Shown one piece after another: positions 41,443 through 49,216 of a stretch of 64,000 bases of DNA. Each line of letters begins with the position of its first letter. Within the stretch, counting starts at the first letter, position 1. The translations under genes and the position numbers were made by a program. Source of the stretch: Streptomyces sp. NBC_00414 (GTDB taxonomy: Bacteria > Actinomycetota > Actinomycetes > Streptomycetales > Streptomycetaceae); the NCBI RefSeq assembly GCF_036038375.1, contig NZ_CP107935.1, forward strand, positions 8,122,001 through 8,186,000. Direction: 5' to 3'. The notes under the pieces are model-generated. The model made no database searches. It worked only from the letters and a program-made list of their open reading frames with translations, and was not told where the DNA came from.

Positions 41443-42037
41443 CACCGTCCCCGGACCTCGCGCCGAGGACCATCTCCCGCAGACGGCGACCGCCGCGGTG
41501 AAGATCGTGATCGTGGGCGGCTTCGGGGTCGGCAAGACGACGATGGTGGGTTCCGTCAGCGAGATCAGGCCGCTGACCACCGAAGAGACCATGACGCAGG
41601 CCGGCATCGGAGTCGACGACAACTACGGCTCCGACACGAAGACGGCCACCACCGTGGCCATGGACTTCGGCCGCATCAGCATCACCGAGCAACTGGTGCT
41701 GTACCTGTTCGGCACCCCCGGCCAGGAGCGCTTCTGGTTCCTGTGGAACGGCCTGTTCGAAGGGGCCCTGGGCGCGGTCGTCCTGGTCGACACCCGGCGC
41801 CTGGAGGTCAGCTTCGACGTCATCGGACGCCTGGAGGAGCGTGGCGTGCCGTTCGTCGTCGCCGTCAACGACTTCCCGGACGGGCCCCGTTACCCCATGG
41901 ACGACCTGCGGGCGGCGCTCGACCTGTCCGAGGAGATTCCCATGATGAAGTGCGACGCGCGGCGGCGGGCTTCCAGCCGGGACGTTCTGATGACGCTGAT
42001 GCGGTTCCTGCACTCCATCGCGATGGCCTCCGCGTAG
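41423..42037 (+). CDS. cvnD9: Conservon small GTPase CvnD (RarD type)
   Basis: A 204-residue Ras-like GTPase (ATP/GTP-binding family of conservons). The P-loop is GGFGVGKTT (K38), the switch region ends in GTPGQERFW, and the base-recognition motif is reduced to VNDF where NKxD is expected. MKCDARRRASSRDVL is the G5-like region. It is expected to cycle between GDP and GTP under CvnB control at the membrane. It overlaps cvnC by 20 nt. A 228-bp gap with repeats separates it from cvnE. Confidence 0.93.
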   Translation: MDFKSSDTVPGPRAEDHLPQTATAAVKIVIVGGFGVGKTTMVGSVSEIRPLTTEETMTQAGIGVDDNYGSDTKTATTVAMDFGRISITEQLVLYLFGTPGQERFWFLWNGLFEGALGAVVLVDTRRLEVSFDVIGRLEERGVPFVVAVNDFPDGPRYPMDDLRAALDLSEEIPMMKCDARRRASSRDVLMTLMRFLHSIAMASA

Positions 42038-42080
42038 GCGCTCCGCTCTGGGCGCCTCGGTGACCTGCGGGTCCGGTGGG

Positions 42081-42164
42081 GGCTGGGCGCGCCCACGCGG
42101 CGGAGCCGCATGTCGAAACAGCCCCGCGCCCCTGAAAGACGGGTCTGCCGAAAGACGGGTCTGC
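42081..42164 (-). repeat. Inverted copy of the long dispersed repeat plus a 16-bp tandem duplication
   Basis: 42081-42133 is the reverse complement of the 53-bp element at 9258-9310 with a few differences. Directly after it GAAAGACGGGTCTGC occurs twice at a 16-bp period (42134 and 42150). The element lies between cvnD and cvnE, which otherwise look co-transcribed, so it could form a processing or attenuation hairpin there. Confidence 0.75.
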
Positions 42165-42265
42165 GCCCCGGTCCGCCAGCTTGCCCCGCAGGTTCCGACC
42201 GACCATCCGACACACCGGCCCGACATCCCCGACCCCGGATCAACCCATCCCGGAAAGCGATCACC

Positions 42266-43747
42266 GTGACGCCTGAATCTCACTCTCTGACCGGTACGGA
42301 CGAATCCACGTCCGGGCCGCCGCCCGGCTGTCCCGCCCACGGCGCGGGACCCGGCGGACTGCGCCGCCTGTACGGACCCGAGGCGCAGGATCTGGCGGCC
42401 CTGTACGAGAAGCTCCGTGCCGAACACGGCGCCGTCGCGCCGGTGCTGCTCCACAACGACGTGCCCATCTGGATGGTGCTCGGGCACGGCGAGAACCTCC
42501 ACATGATCAGCAGCCCCTCGGTCTACACCCGCGACAGCCGCATCTGGACCCCCCTGCTGGACGGCACGGCCGGCGCCGACCACCCGCTGATGCCGCTCAT
42601 CACCTGGCAGCCCATCTGCTCCCACGCCGAGGGCGACGAACACCAGCGGCTGCGCGGCTCGGTGATGGGCGCCATGTCGACCATCAACGCCCGTGACCTG
42701 CGCCGGCACATCAACCACTGGACGCAGGAGCTGGTCAACCACTTCTGCCACCGAGGCACCGCCGACCTGGTCTCCCAGTTCGCCGAACACCTGCCGATGG
42801 CCGTGCTGTGCGAGATCCTCGGCATGCCCGAGGAGTACGACGACCGGATGGTGCAGACCACCCGCGACCTCCTCAAGGGCACCGAGACGGCGATCGCCAG
42901 CAACGAGTACGTCATGAGCGTGCTGATGCGGCTCACCGTCCGCCGCCGGGCCGAGCCCGCCGAGGACTTCACCAGCCACCTCATCAACCACCCGGCCGGA
43001 CTCACCGACGAGGAGGTGGGCCAGCACCTGCGGCTCGTGCTGCTCGCCGCGTACGAGGCCACGGCGAACCTCCTCGCCAACGTGCTGCGTGTGGTCCTCA
43101 CCGACCCGGGCTTCCGCGCGCAGCTCAACGGCGGCCAGATGACGGTGCCCCAGGCGGTGGAGCAGTCGCTGTGGGACGAGCCGCCCTTCAGCTCCGTCCT
43201 CGGCTACTTCGCCAAGCAGGACACGGAGCTGGGCGGTCAGCGCATCCGCAAGGGGGACGGGCTGCTGCTAGGCATCGCGCCGGGCAACGTCGACCCGCAC
43301 GTCCGCCCGGACCTCGAAGCGAACATGAAGGGCAACCGCTCGCACCTCGCCTTCGGCGGCGGCCCCCACGAGTGCCCCGGCCAGGACATCGGCCGTGCCA
43401 TCGCGGACGTCGGCGTGGACGCGCTCCTCAAGCGGCTTCCGGACGTCCAGCTCGCCGTGGACGAGGACGACCTGAAGTGGACGGCGTCGATCTCCTCACG
43501 GCATCTGGCCGAGCTGCCGGTCGTGTTCGCCTCGGCGTCGCCGCAGGACGTCATGGACCGGCCCGGCGTCAGTGAGGTGCCCCGCCCGCGTCCGGACTGG
43601 GACCTCTCCGACCAGTCCCCGGACGCCGCCCCGGTGCCGCGGCCCACGATCGACCCGCTGGAGCCCCCGGCTTCCGGCCCGGCCGCCGAACCGGGCCATC
43701 GGCTCGGTGCCTGGCAGCGCTTCGTGCGCTGGTGGCGCGGTTACTGA
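42266..43747 (+). CDS. cvnE9: Conservon cytochrome P450 CvnE, CYP157-like without the ExxR arginine
   Basis: A 493-residue P450 with heme motif FGGGPHECPG (ligand Cys370). The K-helix motif reads EQSLW (299-303), so the normally invariant Arg of ExxR is Trp-shifted and absent. This is the known hallmark of the CYP157 family of Streptomyces. The I-helix LAAYEATANLL is also atypical. The C-terminal 75 residues after the P450 core are Pro-rich and end in WQRFVRWWRGY, which may contact membrane. GTG start after GGAAAG. Catalytic competence is uncertain. It overlaps the convergent pseudouridine synthase gene by 7 nt. Confidence 0.92.
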   Translation: MTPESHSLTGTDESTSGPPPGCPAHGAGPGGLRRLYGPEAQDLAALYEKLRAEHGAVAPVLLHNDVPIWMVLGHGENLHMISSPSVYTRDSRIWTPLLDGTAGADHPLMPLITWQPICSHAEGDEHQRLRGSVMGAMSTINARDLRRHINHWTQELVNHFCHRGTADLVSQFAEHLPMAVLCEILGMPEEYDDRMVQTTRDLLKGTETAIASNEYVMSVLMRLTVRRRAEPAEDFTSHLINHPAGLTDEEVGQHLRLVLLAAYEATANLLANVLRVVLTDPGFRAQLNGGQMTVPQAVEQSLWDEPPFSSVLGYFAKQDTELGGQRIRKGDGLLLGIAPGNVDPHVRPDLEANMKGNRSHLAFGGGPHECPGQDIGRAIADVGVDALLKRLPDVQLAVDEDDLKWTASISSRHLAELPVVFASASPQDVMDRPGVSEVPRPRPDWDLSDQSPDAAPVPRPTIDPLEPPASGPAAEPGHRLGAWQRFVRWWRGY

Positions 43748-44697
43748 GCCGGCCCGTCACCGGCCCACTCGTCGTGGGCGGACCACGCCTGGAGCGTCCG
43801 TCCGCTGCGGTACGAACGGCTGTGCCCCGTGACCGGATCGGTGAACTCCAGCACCCGCGAAAGCAGTTGCAGCGGGCGCCGGAAGTCACCGGCCGGCACG
43901 GGTCCTGTGACCTCCGGGTACAGCGGGTCGCCGAGGATCGGCACGCCCAACGCGTTCATGTGCACCCGCAGTTGATGGGTCTGGCCGGTGCGGGGAAGCA
44001 GCCGGTAGCGGCCCCGGCCGTCCAGGTGTTCCAGCAGCTCGACCCGGCTCACGGCGTTGGGCTCGCCCGGCACCTCCTGCGCGGCGAGCACCCCCCGCTC
44101 CTTGAGGATCCGGCTGCGGACGGTGACGGGCAGGTCCAGCGCCGGTGCGTACGCGGCCACCGCCTCGTACTCCTTGCGAACGAGGCGGTCGCGGAACAGC
44201 GACTGGTACGCGCCCCGCTCCTCGGGCCGCACCGTGAACAGCACGAGCCCGGCGGTGAGCCGGTCGAGCCGGTGCGCGGCCCCGAGCGCGGGTACGCCCA
44301 GCTCCCGCCGCAGCCGGGCCAGAACCGTCTCGGTGACATGACTGCCCCGCGGCGTCGTGGCGATGAAGTGCGGTTTGTCGGCGACCACGATGTGCTCGTC
44401 GCGGTACACGACCTCCACGGGGAACGGCACCCGCTCCTCGTCGGGCAGCTCCCGGTGGAACCACACGAACATCCCCGGCACGTACGCCGTGTCCGCCGTC
44501 ACCGGCCGCCCGTCCGCGTCCACGATCTGTCCCGCGGCGAGCATCTCGTCGACGACCGCGGCCCGCGGTGCGAGCCGCTCCACCAGATGCTCCCGTACGG
44601 TGCTCCAGGCCCCGTCGGCCGGCAGCCGCACCCGCACCGGATCCACCCCTTCGCGCTGGGGCAGGGGAGAGGGCGGAATCGGGGTTCTACGTCTCAC
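43741..44697 (-). CDS. RluA-family pseudouridine synthase
   Basis: A 318-residue RNA pseudouridine synthase. The catalytic motif is HRLDRLTAGLVLF with the nucleophilic Asp. An N-terminal S4-like helical part (VREHLVERLAPRAAVVDEMLAAGQIVDADG) is followed by RTGQTHQLRVHMNALGVPILGDPLY near the C-terminus. It resembles the RluA/RsuA group acting on 23S rRNA or tRNA; the exact target is not evident. The GTG start lies 4 nt after the permease stop, so it is co-transcribed with that gene. A GTG at 44730 would overlap the permease. Confidence 0.88.
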   Translation of the reverse strand: MRRRTPIPPSPLPQREGVDPVRVRLPADGAWSTVREHLVERLAPRAAVVDEMLAAGQIVDADGRPVTADTAYVPGMFVWFHRELPDEERVPFPVEVVYRDEHIVVADKPHFIATTPRGSHVTETVLARLRRELGVPALGAAHRLDRLTAGLVLFTVRPEERGAYQSLFRDRLVRKEYEAVAAYAPALDLPVTVRSRILKERGVLAAQEVPGEPNAVSRVELLEHLDGRGRYRLLPRTGQTHQLRVHMNALGVPILGDPLYPEVTGPVPAGDFRRPLQLLSRVLEFTDPVTGHSRSYRSGRTLQAWSAHDEWAGDGPAQ

Positions 44698-44701
44698 CCG
44701 G

Positions 44702-46240
44702 TCAAGCGTACGCGGGTGCTTCCGCCGCACTCCGGGACCGGTACGCCCGGTACGCGCCGCCCAGGAGCAGCGTCACCCCGAGGAACAGCACCGTGAACCA
44801 CTGGAAGTACCAGTGCCCGCCCGCCGGGTCGTACACCTCGGCGCGCGGCCAGGCCAGGTTGACCGTCATGAAGAGGCCGTAGAGCAGGGCGAGCGCGTTG
44901 ACGGGGACGCCCCAGCGGCCGAGGGAGAAGAGCGGGCGGCCACTCTCGTCGGTGCCCTCGACGGTGAAGCCGCCGCGCAGCCGCTGCCACAGCAGGGGCC
45001 CGGTGACCATGGCGTACGCGAGGTACAGCATCACGATGCAGGTGGTGCCGATGGCCAGGAAGGCCTCCGGCGAGGCGAAGTTCAGGAGCAGCAGGGCGGC
45101 GGCGAGGATCCCGACGACCAGGGCCGGGGCGGTCGGCATGCCGGTGCGCGGGTTGACCTTCGCGAGCCGCCCGGAGAAGGGCAGCTGGCCGTCGCGGGCC
45201 ATGGAGAACAGCATCCGGCAGGCGGACGTCTGGATCGCGAGGGTCGCCACCGCGATGGCGATCACCACGTCGGCCAGCAGCGCCCGGCCCACGCCGTCGC
45301 CGAGGCTGCTGGTGAGGACGTAACTCAGTCCCTCGACGCCGAGCCGGCCGTCGGTGAGGCTGGGCGCGGCGAGCAGGCCGCCCAGGATGATGAGGCCGCC
45401 GAGCAGGCCCGCCGCGCCGAGCGCGGTGAGGATCGTGCGGGGCGCGGTGCGCCGGGGGTGGTGCGTCTCCTCGCTCATCTCGCCCGCGCTGTCGAAGCCG
45501 ATCATCACGTACGCCGCCGTGAACGAACCCACCAGCAGCGCTCCGACCAGGCCCGACTGGGCGGCCGTGCCGGTGTGGAAGGTGATCCCGGGCGAGCGCT
45601 CGGAGTGGGTGAACAGCAGCACGACGATGAGCACCGCGCCGATGATCTCCGCGGTCACGCCGATGCGGTTGACCAGGGACATCACGCGGTTGTCGACGAC
45701 GTTCACGAAGGTCGTCAGGACCAGCAGGAGTACGCCGAGGACCGCCGCGTTGGCCGCGCCGCTCGCCGAGGTCGGGGCCGGGTCGTCGCCGATCAGCTGG
45801 AAGCCGGACCAGATCGCGGGCAGGACCACCTGCAGCGCGAGTGCCGCGGCGGCGACCACCACGATCTGCCCGATCACCATGATCCAGCCGGCGAACCAGC
45901 CGAAACCGAGGCTGGAGAGGCGGGACGACCACTGGTAGATCGCGCCCGAGATCGGATAGCGCGCGGCCAGCTCCGCGAAGCACGCGGCGACCAGCAACTG
46001 CCCGGCCAGCACGGCCGGCCAGGCCCAGAAGAAGACGGGGCCGCCGAACGCGTACCCGAAGGCGAAGAACTGGAAGACGGTCGTCAGGACGGAGATGAAG
46101 GAGAAACCGGCAGCGAACGAGGCGTACCTGCCGAGGCTGCGGTGCAGCTCCTGGCGGTAGCCGAACTCCGCGAGGGGGGAGCGGTCGCCGGACGGCTCCG
46201 GCGGATCGGGACGTACGTCGGAGGGAGCGGTGGTGGCCAC
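44702..46240 (-). CDS. APC-superfamily permease, probable member of the TetR guanidine/urea regulon
   Basis: A 512-residue amino acid/polyamine/organocation permease with about 12 membrane segments, including the family signatures AARYPISGAIYQWSSRL and IGFDSAGEMSEETHHPRRTAPR. This subgroup carries amino acids, GABA, choline or other cations. Operator B (46289-46310), nearly identical to operator A of the DUF1989/carboxylase operon, lies 48 nt before its GTG start. It may therefore import guanidine or a related nitrogen compound; this is an inference. GTG start after AGGT. The RluA-type gene follows after 4 nt. Confidence 0.9.
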   Translation of the reverse strand: MATTAPSDVRPDPPEPSGDRSPLAEFGYRQELHRSLGRYASFAAGFSFISVLTTVFQFFAFGYAFGGPVFFWAWPAVLAGQLLVAACFAELAARYPISGAIYQWSSRLSSLGFGWFAGWIMVIGQIVVVAAAALALQVVLPAIWSGFQLIGDDPAPTSASGAANAAVLGVLLLVLTTFVNVVDNRVMSLVNRIGVTAEIIGAVLIVVLLFTHSERSPGITFHTGTAAQSGLVGALLVGSFTAAYVMIGFDSAGEMSEETHHPRRTAPRTILTALGAAGLLGGLIILGGLLAAPSLTDGRLGVEGLSYVLTSSLGDGVGRALLADVVIAIAVATLAIQTSACRMLFSMARDGQLPFSGRLAKVNPRTGMPTAPALVVGILAAALLLLNFASPEAFLAIGTTCIVMLYLAYAMVTGPLLWQRLRGGFTVEGTDESGRPLFSLGRWGVPVNALALLYGLFMTVNLAWPRAEVYDPAGGHWYFQWFTVLFLGVTLLLGGAYRAYRSRSAAEAPAYA

Positions 46241-46288
46241 GACGGCACCTGCCTTCGGCGCGGGGGCGGGATCCTGGGCGACAGCGTG

Positions 46289-46310
46289 ATTCCTGTCGGG
46301 TGACAGAAAT
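46289..46310. promoter_or_regulatory. Operator B: second copy of the TetR palindrome
   Basis: ATTCCTGTC, spacer GGGT, GACAGAAAT: one arm mismatch relative to operator A and the same flanking TAGG. A -10-like TAATTT on the minus strand (46312 to 46307) again overlaps it. Confidence 0.7.
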
Positions 46311-46431
46311 TAGGGACAGCCTGTTTCGCCCGCGTGACGCGGCCGTGTCCGCTCCGGGCCCAAGTCCTCACGCCCTTGCGCCACTTCCAGGAACGCGATA
46401 CATCGTGTGTACTGACGCTCGCCGCCACTTC

Positions 46432-46890
46432 GACCGCCGTCGGGTCGGTGTCCGCGCCGAGGACGGGGCCGCCGCCGTGCCCGCCCTTCTCGGCGCCCTG
46501 GAACGGGCCGGGGTCACCGTCACCGCCGCGACCGTCGCCCGCCCCTCGCTCGACGACGTCTGTCTGCGCTACGCGGGCCGCCGTTGCGCGGAAGCCGAGG
46601 CCGCGGCCGAGCGGACCGAGGCCCTCGCCCTCTCGGGAGGTGCCCGACGAGCACCGAAACCCTCACCCAGACCTGGCGCCGTCCCGCAGGCCGGACTGGA
46701 TGCCTCACATCGCCGACTGCAACCCGCTGAACTGGGCGATCGTGGCGGGCCGTTCGGCCATGTCGCAGAACCCGGACTGGCCCCTGATCCTCACGAGGAG
46801 CGGCGCCCTGCTGGCCCTGGCAGTCGCAGCGGCCTGGCTCTCCATCCGCACATTCAGGTCGTACCAACGCGCGGTCCAGGCCCGTCAGGG
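46432..46890 (+). pseudogene. Remnant of a DrrA/DrrB-type ABC exporter
   Basis: Three frames carry collinear pieces of one transporter. First, frame from about 46441: RVGVRAEDGAAAVPALL...VARPSLDDVCLRYAGR, the C-terminal domain of a DrrA-like ATPase (usual form PSLDDVFLRLTGR). Then STETLTQTWRR at about 46649, a typical DrrB N-terminus. Finally a third frame gives PDWMPHIADCNPLNW...AAAWLSIRTFRSYQRAV, the end of an ABC-2 permease. The ATPase core and most of the permease are missing. No promoter or start is apparent. Long open frames crossing it (46300-46932 and 46334-47890) are not genes. Confidence 0.65.
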
Positions 46891-46918
46891 TCGCGGGAGC
46901 CCGCACCAGCGCCCGCTC

Positions 46919-46948
46919 AGGGGCGCGGGTAACTGCGCGACCAGCCCC
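46919..46948 (+). repeat. Short dispersed repeat copy at the pseudogene end
   Basis: AGGGGCGCGGGTAACTGCGC followed by GACCAGCCCC, a variant of the repeat core with the same 3' GACCAGCCCC as the long form. The permease remnant runs directly into it. Confidence 0.7.
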
Positions 46949-46996
46949 GACCGACCCGCGGACGAGTATCCGTCCCCGCCCCGGAGGGGGTCCCCC

Positions 46997-47848
46997 TCAG
47001 GTCGAGGCGACAGGAGGCGCAGTCTCCTGCTCAGCCTCGACCTGAGCGTTCCAGTCCCGCTTCGCGGCCTGCCACCCGTCCTCGTTGTGCCCCAGCCGCC
47101 AGTACCCGGAGATCGAGATGTCCTCGCGCGGAATCCCGCGCTCAACCCGCAGCAGCCGCCGCAGCTCCTTCACGAAGCCCGCCTCGCCGTGCACGAACGC
47201 GTGCACCCGGCCCGCCGGAAACTCCAGTGCCCGCACGGCGGCCACCAGCGCCTCGCCGACCGGCCGGTCACCTCGGTGCAGCCAGACGACCTCCACGGCG
47301 GAGTCGAACTTCTGCTCCTCCTCCGGCCCGGAGACCTCGATGAAGGCACGCACGTGCGCTCCGTCGGGCATGCCCTCCAGCGAGGCGGCGATGGCGGGCA
47401 GCGCGCTCTCGTCGCCGGCCAGCAGATGCCAGTCGGCCTCGGTGTCGGGCGCGTACGCCCCACCCGGGCCGAGGAACCGCACGAGCTCGCCCGCGCGGAC
47501 CCGGGCGGCCCAGGGCCCGGCGAGGCCCTCGTCGCCGTGGACCACGAAGTCGAGGGTCAGCTCACGCTGCTCGGGGTCCCAGGCGCGCACGGTGTACGTA
47601 CGGGTCACGGGCCACTGCTCGCGGGGGAACTCCTCGCGGATCCGCGCCATGTCGAAGGGCTCGGGATACGTCACGCCCTCGGCCCCGAACAGCAGCTTCA
47701 CGTAGTGGTCGGTGCTGGTGCCCGCGGTGAAGTCCGCGAGCCCCTCGCCGCCGAGGACCACGCGCTGCATGTGCGGAGTCAGCCGCTCCGTACGGACGAC
47801 CCGCGCGGAGTGCGGCTTGGGAGCCTTGCGTGCCGGACGCTCTGCCAT
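46997..47848 (-). CDS. Siderophore-interacting protein (FAD-dependent ferric-siderophore reductase family)
   Basis: A 283-residue ViuB/SIP-family flavoprotein that releases iron from imported siderophores by reduction. The FAD-binding domain carries RTYTVRAWD (R-x-Y-S/T motif) and LAGPWAARVRAGE; the C-terminal domain has DWHLLAGDESALPAIAASLE and the NAD(P)H-type end GYWRLGHNEDGW. GGAGG precedes the ATG. An iron-box-like sequence 19 nt upstream suggests repression by DmdR/IdeR under iron sufficiency. It stands alone, without siderophore biosynthesis genes nearby. Confidence 0.93.
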   Translation of the reverse strand: MAERPARKAPKPHSARVVRTERLTPHMQRVVLGGEGLADFTAGTSTDHYVKLLFGAEGVTYPEPFDMARIREEFPREQWPVTRTYTVRAWDPEQRELTLDFVVHGDEGLAGPWAARVRAGELVRFLGPGGAYAPDTEADWHLLAGDESALPAIAASLEGMPDGAHVRAFIEVSGPEEEQKFDSAVEVVWLHRGDRPVGEALVAAVRALEFPAGRVHAFVHGEAGFVKELRRLLRVERGIPREDISISGYWRLGHNEDGWQAAKRDWNAQVEAEQETAPPVAST

Positions 47849-47866
47849 AACGGCCTCCTGGATAAG

Positions 47867-47885
47867 TTCGCTAAGGCTTACCTAA
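47867..47885 (-). promoter_or_regulatory. Iron box (DmdR/IdeR-type operator)
   Basis: On the minus strand TTAGGTAAGCCTTAGCGAA agrees with the palindromic iron-box consensus TTAGGTTAGSCTAACCTAA at 15 of 19 positions, immediately before the siderophore-interacting protein gene. Confidence 0.7.
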
Positions 47886-47973
47886 GTTAGCACCTCTCCA
47901 GAGGGCACACCCTCGTGACACGCCTCAGTTGAACAGGGGGCCGTGACGCGACCCCACACGTCCAGTGTCCCCC

Positions 47974-48912
47974 TCAGGACCCCAGAGTCGACAACAGTCG
48001 GGTCAAGGAACCGCCGAGACCCCAGCGGGCCGCGAGCGCGTCGACGGCCGCCGGGTCGCGCGGTGTGTGCGGCAGCGCGGTGTCCACCTCCGGCAGGGGC
48101 ACGTCACCGGCCACCCGGACGACCTTCGGCGCGACCGAGACGTACGGCCGCGACTCGTCCAGGCGCTTGCGCTGCGAGGGGGTGAGCTTGGCCTTCGGGT
48201 CGTCCACCGCCGCCATGATCCCGGCCAGATCACCGAACTCGGTCAGCAGCTTGGCGGCCGTCTTCTCGCCGATGCCCGGCACGCCCGGCAGCCCGTCGCT
48301 CGGGTCGCCGCGCAGCAGCGCGAGATCCACGTACCCCGGCCCGTCGACGCCGTACCTCTCGCGCAGCCACGCCTCGTCCGTGAGCTGCAGCGAGCCGACG
48401 CCCTTGAGCGGGTACAGCACGCGGACGCCCCGCTTGTCGTCGACCAGTTGGTACAGGTCGCGGTCGCCGGTGACGATGTCGACCGGGCCCGTGGCGCGGC
48501 CCGCGAACGTGCCGATCACGTCGTCGGCCTCGTACCCCTCGACGCCCACGCGCGCGATGCCCAGCGCGTCCAGGACCTCCTCGATGACCGGCACCTGCGG
48601 CGACAGGGTGTCGGGCACCTCCTCCTGGTCCGGCCCGGTCTCGGTCTCCTCGGCCACGCGGTGCGCCTTGTACGAGGGAATCAGGTCGACCCGCCACTGC
48701 GGCCGCCAGTCCGCGTCCATGCAGGCCACCAGATCGTCCGGCCGGTGGTCCTTCACCAGGCGGTCGATGAACTCAAGGAGACCCCGCACGGCGTTCACGG
48801 GAGTGCCGTCCGGGGCCCGCACGGATTCCGGCACCCCGAAATAGGCCCGGAAGTACAGGGAGGCGGTGTCGAGGAGCATGGTTCGCCGGGGCTGCTGAGT
48901 CTGCTGCGTCAC
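47974..48912 (-). CDS. 5'-3' exonuclease (FEN/PIN fold, Pol I-type 5' nuclease domain)
   Basis: A 312-residue stand-alone relative of the DNA polymerase I 5' nuclease. Acidic metal-binding residues appear in MLLDTASLYFRAY, VACMDADWR, GYEADDVIGTFA and VDIVTGDRDLYQLVDD. The helix-hairpin-helix LRGDPSDGLPGVPGIGEKTAAKLL binds DNA. It probably removes flaps or primers in repair. The GTG at 48912 (VTQQTQQPRRTMLLD) is preferred because a PafBC-type promoter candidate ends 7 nt before it; ATGs at 48924 and 48921 and a GTG at 48936 are in frame. Confidence 0.9.
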   Translation of the reverse strand: MTQQTQQPRRTMLLDTASLYFRAYFGVPESVRAPDGTPVNAVRGLLEFIDRLVKDHRPDDLVACMDADWRPQWRVDLIPSYKAHRVAEETETGPDQEEVPDTLSPQVPVIEEVLDALGIARVGVEGYEADDVIGTFAGRATGPVDIVTGDRDLYQLVDDKRGVRVLYPLKGVGSLQLTDEAWLRERYGVDGPGYVDLALLRGDPSDGLPGVPGIGEKTAAKLLTEFGDLAGIMAAVDDPKAKLTPSQRKRLDESRPYVSVAPKVVRVAGDVPLPEVDTALPHTPRDPAAVDALAARWGLGGSLTRLLSTLGS

Positions 48913-48919
48913 GCCTCGC

Positions 48920-48942
48920 ATCATGCCGTACGCCACTGACAG
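48920..48942 (-). promoter_or_regulatory. Weak PafBC-type promoter candidate of the exonuclease gene
   Basis: Minus strand CTGTCAGTG, 8 nt, CATGAT. The upstream box matches 8 of 9 positions of TTGTCRGTG; the -10 deviates at its first base from TAnnnT. The spacing to the GTG start (7 nt) matches the two better sites in this window. Confidence 0.4.
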
Positions 48943-49216
48943 TCACCGCTCGGTGCGGACAGTGCGCGAGGGGCCCGGAGCGGTCGGACGAGCGAAGGCG
49001 AGTTCCGCAACCGTCCGGAAGTAAACAAAATGTGAACTGGGACACGGTCGGGTTTGCGCCAGAGGAGTCGGGGCAGGGGCGCATCCGGAGCGAACCCGGT
49101 CGCATTTTCAACCACACCTGAACATGCGCGGACCGGATGAGCGGGCGGAACCCGCATCGCTCCACGGCCCGCCGGCGGGGGAGGCGGGCCGTCTTCGTTC
49201 GACCGGAGAGGTACTT

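Noticed and set aside
46334..46430. Possible extension of the DrrA remnant upstream of 46432
   Set aside because: The translation in that frame (HALAPLPGTRYIVCTDAR) has no convincing match to the ATPase core, so the remnant is kept short.
46334..47890. A 518-codon plus-strand open frame
   Set aside because: It joins pseudogene fragments to the antisense of the siderophore-interacting protein gene. Only the short exporter fragments have meaning.
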